Positions 29,116-39,449 of a stretch of DNA of 64,000 nt are shown in pieces. The notes below the pieces were generated by a model. The model worked only from the letters and a program-made list of their open reading frames with translations, searched no databases and had not been told where the DNA came from. Source of the DNA: Desulfobacteraceae bacterium (GTDB taxonomy: Bacteria > Desulfobacterota > Desulfobacteria > Desulfobacterales > RPRI01); the NCBI GenBank assembly GCA_011391695.1, contig JAABQB010000007.1, positions 1 to 64,000 of the forward strand, in the 5' to 3' direction. Made by a program: the position numbers and the translations under genes. The stretch's first letter is position 1. Each line of letters opens with the position of its first letter.

Positions 29116-31122
29116 ATGCGATACGCAGAGACGGGGTTTAATTTAGAAGTTGACCTAACCCGGGGAAACATTGAGAGGATAGCAACTGACCCAAGAGACA
29201 CCGAACTTTATCTTGGTGGCTTAGGTACTAATGCCAAGATATTATGGGATAGGGTTCCCCCCGAAACTGAACCCTTTTCTCCTGATAATCTACTGATATT
29301 CGGAACCGGTCTTTTATGTGGTACGCCTGCTACCGGTTGTAATCGTACTATTGTTTCTACCATTTCGCCTCAGACCAGGTTAATGGCATATTCAATGATG
29401 GGGGGCTTTTTTGCCCCTGAATTGAAGTATGCCGGTTATGACAAAGTGATCCTTCGGGGCAAATCCCCCAGTCTGGTTTATTTGTGGATAAATAATGATA
29501 AAGTAGAGCTGCGTGATGCTTCACATTTGCAGGGTAAAGGAGCCGTTGAAACTGCAGAACTTATTCGACAGGAGTTGAAGGAGCCGAAAGCCCAGGTGGC
29601 TGCTATCGGCCTTGCCGGTGAAAACAGGGTCTATTTTGCTTCTATTGAGCAAGGCAGATCGAGTGCCAGCCGGGGCGGGATAGGGGCTGTTATGGGAGAC
29701 AAAGGCTTAAAGGCGATAGTCGTTCGCGGAACAAAGGATGTCAATATAGCCCGGCCTGATGAATTCATGGGGCTTTGCAAAGAAGTGCTGGAATATATAA
29801 AATTCCGAAATGAAAATCCGGTTCCGGGGGTTATGCCCATTTTAGCGGGACTTGGGTCGCCGCAGGAGATGAAAGTGCATGATGAGAAGTGGCACACAGA
29901 GAATTTCATGTGGGGAAATTCCCGAACACGCAGAAAAGATTTTTGGAATGAGGAAGTCGCAGCGGAGTGGATGAAGACCATGGATAGTATGCGGAAGCGT
30001 CTGATCAGTTGCTATAACTGTCCGATGACGTGCGGAGCAACAATTCAGCCCCCAGGATTTCCAACATATATGATGAAATGCTTCTCAAAACTGACTTATA
30101 CAATGGCGGCCTATTCAGACCTGGAATTTGGTTTGGGTATCGCTCAAAGCGCTACCGAGTACGGGGTGGATGGATTCTCAACTCCTCAAGTGATGGCCTT
30201 TGCTCTTGAGCTTTATGAAAACGGCATTTTGACTGATAAAGACTTTCCGGGAATGCCGTCTGATAACAATGGGAGATTTTACTGGTTACTCGACAGAATT
30301 GTTCGGCGGGAAGGAATAGGAAATGTTCTGGCCAATGGTACTTATTGGGCGGCCCAAGAGATAGGTAACGGCGCAGAAGCATATGCGCATAATAATATTA
30401 AGAAACATGAACAGCTGCCTCTCAAGTTATCCATGCTGAATCCTATTTATTTCCTTATGTATTGCACCGGTGAGAAGATAAACATCACCCAGATTGAAGG
30501 GCAGTTTCCCCAGGCGCCTTTTCCCACGAGAGAGGAAAGAGAAGAGTTTGTAAAGGATTGGTTCCAGGTTCCTGATGAAAAGTTCAAGCAGATCTTTCTG
30601 GACTGGGAACTGCGCGGCGATAAGTCCCTGCCTTTTTATCCGACTGTTCAAATGTGTTGTGACATTGTTGACTGGCAGGAAAGGATGCATTACATCGACG
30701 ACGCCCTCGGGATGTGTGCCGGTTTATCCTCATTCCCCTTAAAACCCCCGTACCATATGCACAATTATCCAAAATTCATCTCATCGGGCGCCGGGATCGA
30801 TATGAATGAGGAAAAACTGACACAAGCAACAAAAAGGTACCGGACTTTAGTCAGGGCTATTAATATAAGCAGAGGCATGAGGAGAAAAGATGAGAAGCCC
30901 CCAGAGGACCACTGGAAGAAAAGATTTCCCGAGCTTGAAGAGAAGCTCTTAGATGATTACTACAAATTGAAGGGGTGGAATGATCAGGGTATTCCTACTA
31001 AAGAGTCCTTGCATGAGCTGGGTTTGGATTATGTGGGGAAAGATTTTTTAGAGCGGGGAATCTTGACGGATAGTGAAGATGCTCCTTTCAAAGAGGCTGC
31101 GACAGAAAAAGAGAAGAAATAA
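29116..31122 (+). CDS. bamB: Class II benzoyl-CoA reductase W-cofactor subunit BamB (aldehyde:ferredoxin oxidoreductase family)
   Basis: 668 aa AOR-family protein (EVDLTRGNIERIATDPRDTELYLGGLGTNAKILWDRV; MMGGFFAPELKYAGYDKVILRGKSP), first of a bamBCDEFGHI-ordered cluster. Confidence 0.9.
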   Translation: MRYAETGFNLEVDLTRGNIERIATDPRDTELYLGGLGTNAKILWDRVPPETEPFSPDNLLIFGTGLLCGTPATGCNRTIVSTISPQTRLMAYSMMGGFFAPELKYAGYDKVILRGKSPSLVYLWINNDKVELRDASHLQGKGAVETAELIRQELKEPKAQVAAIGLAGENRVYFASIEQGRSSASRGGIGAVMGDKGLKAIVVRGTKDVNIARPDEFMGLCKEVLEYIKFRNENPVPGVMPILAGLGSPQEMKVHDEKWHTENFMWGNSRTRRKDFWNEEVAAEWMKTMDSMRKRLISCYNCPMTCGATIQPPGFPTYMMKCFSKLTYTMAAYSDLEFGLGIAQSATEYGVDGFSTPQVMAFALELYENGILTDKDFPGMPSDNNGRFYWLLDRIVRREGIGNVLANGTYWAAQEIGNGAEAYAHNNIKKHEQLPLKLSMLNPIYFLMYCTGEKINITQIEGQFPQAPFPTREEREEFVKDWFQVPDEKFKQIFLDWELRGDKSLPFYPTVQMCCDIVDWQERMHYIDDALGMCAGLSSFPLKPPYHMHNYPKFISSGAGIDMNEEKLTQATKRYRTLVRAINISRGMRRKDEKPPEDHWKKRFPELEEKLLDDYYKLKGWNDQGIPTKESLHELGLDYVGKDFLERGILTDSEDAPFKEAATEKEKK

Positions 31123-31134
31123 AGCGAGGGTGTT

Positions 31135-31677
31135 ATGACAGTGAAGGGTGAGAAAAAAAAGAAAACAATTAAAACTATAAAAATTGATGTTGATAAATGC
31201 AATGGCTGCCGGGCATGTGAGATGATCTGCTCCGCCTTTCACGCCGCACCGAAATACAGCAGTAATAATCCGGCGAGGTCTCGTATCCGGGTGATTCGTG
31301 AACCGCTAAAAGATGTGTATGTTCCTGTATATGCGGGTGAGTACACGCAAGCCGAATGTGCCGGCAGAGACAAATACACGATTGACGGAAAGGAATACGA
31401 CGAGTGTGCCTTCTGCAGGGCTTCCTGCCCGTCCAGGTCCGAGTTCAAAGAACCCGATTCCGGCCTTCCTCTAAAATGCGATATGTGTGAAGGCGAAGAA
31501 GAGCCATTGTGTGTCAAGTGGTGCTCAGTTGATGCCCTGAGCTACGAAGAAAGGGAAGAGGAAGTCGAAGAAGCGGTGGAGCAGGAGCAGTTGGAGACCG
31601 GATTGGAATCACTGGCAAACAAATATGGATTACAGCAAATAATGGATACTGTTGCCCGAATGTCACAGAAGGACTAA
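31135..31677 (+). CDS. bamC: BamC-like iron-sulfur protein
   Basis: 180 aa; VDKCNGCRACEMICSAFH plus CAFCRASCP and CDMCEGEEEPLCVKWC; directly downstream of bamB. Confidence 0.87.
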   Translation: MTVKGEKKKKTIKTIKIDVDKCNGCRACEMICSAFHAAPKYSSNNPARSRIRVIREPLKDVYVPVYAGEYTQAECAGRDKYTIDGKEYDECAFCRASCPSRSEFKEPDSGLPLKCDMCEGEEEPLCVKWCSVDALSYEEREEEVEEAVEQEQLETGLESLANKYGLQQIMDTVARMSQKD

Positions 31678-31712
31678 ATATCTAAGGCGAAAGAAGAGGA
31701 TTAATAAAAAGA

Positions 31713-32864
31713 GTGGAAACAGTTGCCCCCTTCAAGGAAGTAGTGCTTGAGATAAAAGAGGCTGGCGGAGGAGCCTTCAGACATTGTTTTCAGTGTGGAT
31801 TATGCGATGCCGTTTGTCCGTGGAACAGGGTCAGACAGTTCAGCATTCGCAAGATAATCCGGCAAGCCACGTTCGGTTTGACTGAGATAGATGGTGAAGA
31901 TATATGGAGATGTACGACCTGCGGAAGATGCCCTCAGCATTGCCCGAGAGGCGTTAAACAGATAGAAGTCGGGGTATCCTTACGCAGGGTTGCCTCAAAT
32001 TATGAAGTTTTTCCCGCTTCAGTCCGCTCCGCCCGTACCGCGAGAGCAAGCCTTATTTCTGAAGGCAACCCCTTACAGTTCGAACGGAAAAAGCGGGCGG
32101 ATTGGGCAAAAGATCTGTCTGTAAAAACCTTCACCGAGGGGATGGAGGTTTTATATTTTGTCGGCTGTTACCTCAGCTATGATCCGAGAATGAAAAAGAC
32201 AGCCACCGCCACCGCCAATATTCTCAAAAAAGCAGGGGTCGATTTCGGGATATTGGGCACCAAAGAAAACTGCTGTGGAGAAAGCATACGAAAGACGGGC
32301 AGTGAGGAAGTTTTCAGGAGTCTCGCCAAGGAAAACATCAAGACTTTTATTGATAATGGTGTAAAGAAAATTCTTGTTTCATCCCCTCATTGCTACCACA
32401 CCTTCAAAAACGAGTACCCAGAATTCATGGTGAACTTTGAGGTTATTCATATCTCCCAGTATTTATTAGAACTTATTAATAAGGGAAGGCTGAAACTCAC
32501 CAAGGAGTATGATAAGAAAGTGACATATCATGACCCATGCTACATGGGCCGTCATAATGGCATATACGATGAACCCCGTGACGTTTTAAAGAAGATAGCG
32601 GGTTTGGAGCTCGTTGAGATGGCTGATTCACGCAAAGAGAGTCTCTGTTGCGGCGGGGGAGGCGGCAGGATCTGGATGGATACGCCGAAGAGTGAAAGGT
32701 TTTCCGATCTGAGATTAAAACAAGCCAACGAGATCGGTGCGCAGGTGCTGGTTACTGCCTGTCCGTACTGCATCACTAATTTTGAGGAGAGCAGGTTAAA
32801 CCTGGAGTATGGAGATGTCATAGAGGTTAAGGACATCACGGAAATTGTCAATGATGTGTTTTAG
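31713..32864 (+). CDS. bamD: BamD-like HdrD/CCG-domain FeS protein
   Basis: 383 aa (GTG start); CGLCDAVCPWNR, CTTCGRCPQHCPRG and two CCG-type domains (ENCCGES, SLCCGGGGGRIWMDT). Confidence 0.87.
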   Translation: METVAPFKEVVLEIKEAGGGAFRHCFQCGLCDAVCPWNRVRQFSIRKIIRQATFGLTEIDGEDIWRCTTCGRCPQHCPRGVKQIEVGVSLRRVASNYEVFPASVRSARTARASLISEGNPLQFERKKRADWAKDLSVKTFTEGMEVLYFVGCYLSYDPRMKKTATATANILKKAGVDFGILGTKENCCGESIRKTGSEEVFRSLAKENIKTFIDNGVKKILVSSPHCYHTFKNEYPEFMVNFEVIHISQYLLELINKGRLKLTKEYDKKVTYHDPCYMGRHNGIYDEPRDVLKKIAGLELVEMADSRKESLCCGGGGGRIWMDTPKSERFSDLRLKQANEIGAQVLVTACPYCITNFEESRLNLEYGDVIEVKDITEIVNDVF

Positions 32865-32944
32865 GGAAGTGATTTAGGGTTAGCACCTCTTCGCCGGCCG
32901 ACGAGGGCGCTACGGACACATAATATATGATGAGGGGATAGAAA

Positions 32945-35900
32945 GTGGGAAACGAAGTATTGCCAAAAGAAATAATTCAGCAATTTTCTGCAAGTCTTGG
33001 CGACAATGAAATTGGAGACGTATTGGTTGTGGGGGGTGGGATCAGCGGTATTCAAGCCTCTCTTGATCTTGCCACTGCCGGCTTTAAGGTGTACCTGGTT
33101 GAGAAAGCACCCAGTATCGGCGGCCATATGGCCCAGCTTGATAAGACCTTTCCAACCAATGACTGCTCGATGTGAATTCTTTCACCCAAACTGGTCGAGG
33201 TCGGCCGGCATCCAAATATTGAGGTTTTGACGTTTACAGAAGTTGATCGAGTGGAAGGGGAAGCTGGTAACTATAAAGTAACCCTGGTTAAAACTCCCCG
33301 ATACATAAGAGAAGATAAATGCACGGGTTGTACGACCTGTGTAAAATACTGCCCGGTTCAATATCCTGATAAATTTAATCAGGAAATATCGGAGAATAAA
33401 GCCGTACATGTTTACTTTTCTCAAGCCATTCCCCTTGTCGCATATATTGATGAGAGCTGTCTTTACCTTAAAGAGAAAAAATGTGATATCTGCAGGAGCG
33501 TATGTCAGACAGGCGCCATAGATTTCAAACAGGTTAAGGAAAAAATAGAAATAAATGTGGGAGCGATAATTCTGTCTTCCGGAATCAAGCCGTTTGATCC
33601 CAGGGTGAAGGATGAATATGGCTACGGTATAATGCAGAATGTGGTCACCAGTATGGATTATGAACGCCTGTTATCCTCTACCGGTCCTTACGGCGGTGAA
33701 GTACTGCGCGCTTCCAGCCGTAAGCATCCAAAAAAAATAGCCTGGATTCAATGCGTCGGTTCCAGGCGGGTTACCCCCGGCGATAACAGCTATTGTTCCG
33801 GCGTATGCTGCACTTACACCCAGAAGCAGGTGATTTTGACAAAAGATCATGATGCTGAGACAGAGTGTAAGATATTCCATAACGATATTCGCTCCCATGG
33901 CAAGGATTTTGAGCGATACTACCAAAGAGCGGAAAAACTTCCCGGAGTTGAATTCATTAGAAGCTACGCATCAATCGTAAGAGAGATCCCGGAAAGCAGG
34001 AATGTAGTCGTAAGATACGCAACGACCGACGATGGCGTAAAAGAAGAAGAATTCGAAATGGTGGTATTATCCGTTGGATTGAATCCTCCCGCCGATTATA
34101 GGGTGCTGGCGGAAAAGTTCGGAATCGAGCTCAATTCTCACGGATTCTGTAAGGGAACTCATTGCAATCCGATCGAGACCTCTCGCCCCGGGATCTTTGT
34201 CAGCGGAGCCTTCCAGGGGCCAACGGATATCCCCGAGTCAGTTTTTAGCGCCAGCGGGGCCGGCGCACAATGTGGTGAATTCCTGGATTATAGGCGCGGG
34301 AAGCTGGCCAAACAGCGGATATATCCACCGGAAAAGGATGTCTCAAAAGAGGATCCGAAGATCGGTGTTTTTGTATGTCATTGCGGGGCAAATATCTCAA
34401 GTGTGGTAAATGTTCCTTCCACCGTTGAATATGCCCTAACTCTACCCAATGTCGTTTATGCTCAGCAGCAGCTTTTTTCATGTGCTACAAATTCAGCCAA
34501 GGAAATAACGGACCTGGCCATGGCAAAAGGGCTCAATCGTGTGGTGATTGCGGCATGCTCTCCCAGGACCCTTGAACCGTTATTCCGCGACACCCTTCGG
34601 GAAGCGGGACTTAACCAATATTACTGCGAAATGGCGAATATCCGGGAACATTGCTCTTGGGTCCACTCAAAACAAAAAGAAGAGGCAACTGAAAAGGCAA
34701 AGGATCTTATCAGAATGTCGGTAGCACGCGCCCGCTTTTTGGCACCATTACAGGAATTTGATCTGCCGGTAAACAAGAACGCCTTAGTGGTGGGTGGCGG
34801 TATCGCCGGTATGACCTGTGCGCTTTCCATCGCCAACCAGGGGCATGAAGTTTACCTGGTGGAAAAGGATAAAGATCTGGGAGGGATGGCGCGGAGAATT
34901 CACACCACCATCGAAGGGATGGATGTTCAAGCTTATTTGAATGATCTGAGACGCTCGGTTTATAAAAATCCCTTGATACATGTAGAACATGAAGCCATTA
35001 TTTCGGACGTTTCAGGTTATGTGGGCAATTTTATCACCACGGTGATAACGGAAGGAAGGGTCAAGGAGATAAAACATGGCGCCTCCGTCATTGCCATAGG
35101 TGCTGATGTATATAAGCCCACTGAATATCTTTATGGAAAAGACGACAGGGTGATGACCCACCTCGAGTTGGGAGAAAAGATAGCCGAAGGAGAAGAAAAG
35201 GTTATTAATGCCGGGAGCCTGGTGATGATCCAATGCGTCGGCTGCAGAAATGAGGACAGAAATTACTGCAGCAGGGTTTGTTGCAGTCATGCAGTGAAAA
35301 ATGCGTTGAAACTTAAGGAGAAAAAACCCGAGATGGATATTCACATTCTCTTTCGGGATATGAGAACGTATGGGTTCAAAGAGGATTATTACCGCGAAGC
35401 CTCAGAGAAAGATGTAAAGTTCATCCGATATGAGCCGGATGATAAGCCTCTGGTGGAAGCTGCCGTGGAGGAAGGGAAATCTGTCTTAAGAATTACCGTT
35501 GCCGACACCATATTAGGTCAGAAGCTTGCTATTGATGCAGATTTTCTTTCATTGGCTGCCGCAGTGATTCCCTCCGCATCAACCAGGGGAATAGCCTCAT
35601 TATTCAAGGTGACGTTGAGTCCGGATGCTTTTTTCAAAGAAGCCCATGTTAAATTGAAACCGGTAGAGTTCGCAACCGATGGCGTTTATCTTTGTGGCAC
35701 GGCTCACTACCCGAAACATATAACTGAAACGATCAACCAGGCCTATGGCGCTGCCGGTCGGGTCTTAACACTTCTCTCCAAAGATACCGTTGTTGCCTCA
35801 GGTTCTGTCTGTGAGGTAACAGAAAACGATTGTGTCTCGTGCGGGGCCTGTATTACAGCTTGTACGTACGGTGCGATAGAATTTATTGAAACGCCAAAAG

Positions 35901-36085
35901 GAAGAAAAGCCCGGGTTAATCCTATCCTCTGCAAGGGAGACGGTGTTTGTAACGCAAAATGTCCGACAAACGCGATCGTGCTGAAGCATTATACTGATGA
36001 AGAGATCTTTCACCAAATTGAGGCGGCGGGTACAGACGAAGAGATCCTGAAACAAATCGATGCAGTGATAGAGACTTGCTTATAG
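32945..36085 (+). CDS. bamE: BamE-like HdrA selenoprotein (FAD/FeS), in-frame TGA = Sec77
   Basis: Track ORFs 32945-33175 and 33227-36085 are in the same frame. Junction [60 protein letters not shown] is contiguous HdrA sequence; 1046 aa; TGA at 33173-33175. Confidence 0.93.
33191..33208 (+). promoter_or_regulatory. Candidate bacterial SECIS hairpin in bamE
   Basis: CUGGUC-GAGGUC-GGCCGG, 6 bp including two G-U pairs; apical loop begins with G, 21 nt after the UGA. Confidence 0.65.
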
Positions 36086-36219
36086 AAGACTACTAATTGA
36101 GAATTAAGGAGTCAGAATCCAGGAGTCAGAATAAAAAAGGATTTATTTCCGATTTTACATTATGATTTCCGGTTTTATGAACACTCTCTGTATGAATTCA
36201 ACAAACGAGGTAAGAGCAA

Positions 36220-36987
36220 ATGAGTACAGGTCTTGAATTTAAACCCAGAATATTAGGTTTTGTATGCCATTGGTGAGCATACGGCGCTGCTGACCTGGCT
36301 GGAGTTTCCAGACTGCAATATACAAATGAAATCAGGCTGATTCGCGTCATGTGTTCCGGCAGAGTCGACCTGGAATTTATCCTCAGGGCCTTCCTAAAAG
36401 GACAAGACGGAGTATTGATTGGAGGCTGTAAGTTAAATGAATGTAATTACGTAACTCATGGTAATTTCGATGCGCTGAGCAATACGTACCTTTTCAAAAA
36501 AATAATGGAACTGACAGGCCTGAACCCTGAAAGGCTGAGAATAGAATTTATGTCAGGTGCTGATGGAAACCTCCTGGCCGAAGTTATTAATGATTTTGTT
36601 AAGAAGATAAAAGAGATAGGCCCCATTGGCAAAGGAGAAGGAATAGACGGAAAGGGATTAAAGTTCAAACTTGAGGCGGTTAAAAAATTAATCCCCTATA
36701 TCAAGCTGGTGGAAAGGGAGCGGCTGAGAGTACCTGTTAAATCGGAAGAAGCTTATCATCATTATTTCAAAGGTGATGAGGCAGACCGGTTACTTGATGA
36801 ATTAATCGGCGACAAGTTGGTGATGAGCCAAATTATGTCCCTGCTTCGGGAAAAACCGCTTTCAACGGGTAATATCTCCGAGCTCTTGGGCTTAAGTCCG
36901 TCTGAAGTTTCGAGGCACATTAATATTTCATCAAGACACGGATTGATAAGGTACGATGAAGGCAGAAAGTGCTATGCTCTCGCATAG
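36220..36987 (+). CDS. bamF: BamF-like MvhD-family selenoprotein with C-terminal winged-helix domain, in-frame TGA = Sec19
   Basis: ATG at 36220, in frame with track ORF 36349-36987; MSTGLEFKPRILGFVCHW-U-AYGAADLAGVSRLQYTNEIRLIRVMCSGRVDLEFILRAF...; TGA at 36274-36276; 255 aa. Confidence 0.93.
36299..36311 (+). promoter_or_regulatory. Candidate bacterial SECIS hairpin in bamF
   Basis: CTGGA-GTT-TCCAG; apical loop begins with G, 27 nt after the UGA. Confidence 0.55.
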
Positions 36988-37058
36988 GGTGAATATGGGG
37001 GCACAACACATCGTGTTCTGCTCAGGAACGGATTAAGGGAACATAAGATCAGGACAGT

Positions 37059-37511
37059 ATGGATAAAAATAGAATCGATCAGATCATTGACAAACATCAT
37101 GGAGAGGCCAGTTCACTGATTCAGGTATTACTGGAGATTCAGAGTGAAAACAATTGGCTTCCCAAGGAGGCATTAGAGAGGGTAAGCAAAAAAATACAGG
37201 TTCCTCTAACCAGGATACAGCATATCGCTACCTTCTATAAAGCTTTTAGTTTAGTTCCCAAAGGACGCCATGGCATTCACATTTGTGTGGGGACTGCCTG
37301 TCATGTCCGTGGCGCAACGCGTATCCTTGACACAGTGAAAGAAGCGACTGGAATTAAACCCGGCGAAACGGACCTGGATATGAAGTTCAGCCTGGAAACT
37401 GTTAACTGCCTGGGCTGCTGTGCGTTAGGACCGGTGATGGAAGTCAATGGAAAGGTCCACGGTAAGATGTCACCTGTCAAGACGGCAGAAGTGTTAAAAA
37501 TCTACGAGTAG
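37059..37511 (+). CDS. bamG: BamG-like NuoE-family [2Fe-2S] protein
   Basis: 150 aa; HICVGTACHVRGATRIL and VNCLGCCALGPVM. Confidence 0.9.
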   Translation: MDKNRIDQIIDKHHGEASSLIQVLLEIQSENNWLPKEALERVSKKIQVPLTRIQHIATFYKAFSLVPKGRHGIHICVGTACHVRGATRILDTVKEATGIKPGETDLDMKFSLETVNCLGCCALGPVMEVNGKVHGKMSPVKTAEVLKIYE

Positions 37512-37520
37512 GGGAAAATT

Positions 37521-39449
37521 ATGCCGCGGTTAAATTCGCCTGAAGAATTAAAGAGCTTCAGACAAGATTTATTATCCAAAAGAGATCCAAACAAGCCTTG
37601 CGTTTCAATATGTGCCGGCGCGGGTTGTATCGCCTCCGGTGCGGATGAAGTAATAGCCGCTTTTAAAGCAGAGATTGAAAAACAGGGTTTAACGACCGGG
37701 GTGGACACCAAAGGCACCGGGTGTCCGGGATTTTGTGAGAGAGGACCCGTTGTGGTGATTTATCCAGAGGAGATATGTTATCTTCAGGTAACGGCCGAAG
37801 ACGTTCCCGAGATTGTCTCACAGACCATAAAGGAGAAAAAGGTCGTCGATCGTCTGCTCTATGTTGACCCAGCTACCGGCGAAAAAGCAATCCATGAATC
37901 CGACATTCCCTTCTATAAAAACCAGCAACGGACCCTCCTTTGTAAAAATATCAAGATCGATTCGAAGAGCATCGATGATTATCTGGCGATCGATGGGTAT
38001 TCGGCGTTAACCAAAGCATTTACCGAGATGACCGACGTGGAGGTTTTGGCGGAAGTCAAAAAATCCAACCTGAGAGGAAGAGGCGGAGCCGGCTTTCCTG
38101 CGGGAAGCAAGTGGGAAGGATCCCGAAATGCTCCGGAAAAAATAAAATATGTGATCGTTAATGCCGATGAGGGCGACCCAGGGGCGTTTATGGATAGAGC
38201 GCTTCTTGAAGGAAATCCTCATTCCATCCTCGAAGGGTTGATCATCGGCGCCTATGCCGTCGGCTCCCATGAGGGCTATATTTATGTCCGGCAGGAATAC
38301 CCCCTTGCCGTAGAGAATATAACGCTCGCGATCAGGCAGGCAGAGGCGTACGGGTTGCTGGGGGAAAATATCCTTGGCTCCGGGTTTGATTTCAAGGTGT
38401 TTGTGCACCAGGGGGCCGGCGCATTCGTATGTGGTGAGTCAACAGCGCTTATGACGGCACTGGAAGGAAGAGTTGGAGAGCCCAGACCTAAGTATATCCG
38501 CTCCAACATCGTGGGCCTCTGGGGTAGACCCAGCGTTCTCAACAATGTTGAAACGTGGGCGAATGTGCCGCTCATCATCAATAAAGGAGCTGACTGGTTT
38601 ACTCAGGTTGGAACCGAAGGAAGCAAGGGCACGAAGATTTTCTCACTGGTCGGCAAAATAACCAACACCGGTCTGGTTGAAGTCCCCATGGGCATCACGC
38701 TCAGAGATATTATTTACAAGATCGGAGGCGGAATCCCTGAAGGCAAGAAGTTTAAAGCCGTGCAGACAGGAGGACCTTCCGGAGGATGTATCCCGGAAGA
38801 GATGCTGGCTCTGGAGGTTGGTTTTGATGAACTCACCAAGGTCGGCTCGATGATGGGCTCCGGCGGGATGATCGTCATGGATGAAGATACCTGTATGGTG
38901 GATGTCGCAAGGTACTTCATTAACTTCCTCACGGATGAATCATGCGGCAAATGCGTCCCCTGCCGTGAAGGCCTGAGACAGATGCACAAAACGCTTACTA
39001 ACATCACTGAAGGAAGAGGGAAAGAAGGGGACATCGAGCTTCTGGAAGCATTGTCCGAGACCGCGATCGAAGCCTCCCTGTGTGCTCTGGGCAAGAGCGC
39101 ACCGAACCCGTTTTTAAGCACCGTGCGCTATTTCAGGAACGAATATGAGGCACACATCAAGGAGAAGCGCTGCCCGGCGTTGTCCTGCAAGGAGCTGATC
39201 TCGTACTATATAGATCCTGCTAAATGCCAGGCCTGTTTGATTTGCGCAAGGAAGTGCCCTGCCGATGCGATTGAAGGCAGCAAGAACAAGATCCATGTCG
39301 TTGACCAGAACAAATGCACAAAATGCGGAACTTGCTTTGAGGTCTGCCCCTCCCGATTTGCAGCGGTGAAGAAGATTTCCGGCGTACCTGTTCCGTCCCC
39401 CATCCCTGAAGAAGAAAGAAATATAACCAGAAAGAGCAAAGAAAAATGA
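37521..39449 (+). CDS. bamH: BamH-like NuoF-family FMN/FeS protein
   Basis: 642 aa; RGRGGAGFPAGSKWE, VCGESTALMTALEGRVGEPRPK, CGKCVPCREG, and C-terminal ferredoxin domains. Confidence 0.92.
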   Translation: MPRLNSPEELKSFRQDLLSKRDPNKPCVSICAGAGCIASGADEVIAAFKAEIEKQGLTTGVDTKGTGCPGFCERGPVVVIYPEEICYLQVTAEDVPEIVSQTIKEKKVVDRLLYVDPATGEKAIHESDIPFYKNQQRTLLCKNIKIDSKSIDDYLAIDGYSALTKAFTEMTDVEVLAEVKKSNLRGRGGAGFPAGSKWEGSRNAPEKIKYVIVNADEGDPGAFMDRALLEGNPHSILEGLIIGAYAVGSHEGYIYVRQEYPLAVENITLAIRQAEAYGLLGENILGSGFDFKVFVHQGAGAFVCGESTALMTALEGRVGEPRPKYIRSNIVGLWGRPSVLNNVETWANVPLIINKGADWFTQVGTEGSKGTKIFSLVGKITNTGLVEVPMGITLRDIIYKIGGGIPEGKKFKAVQTGGPSGGCIPEEMLALEVGFDELTKVGSMMGSGGMIVMDEDTCMVDVARYFINFLTDESCGKCVPCREGLRQMHKTLTNITEGRGKEGDIELLEALSETAIEASLCALGKSAPNPFLSTVRYFRNEYEAHIKEKRCPALSCKELISYYIDPAKCQACLICARKCPADAIEGSKNKIHVVDQNKCTKCGTCFEVCPSRFAAVKKISGVPVPSPIPEEERNITRKSKEK

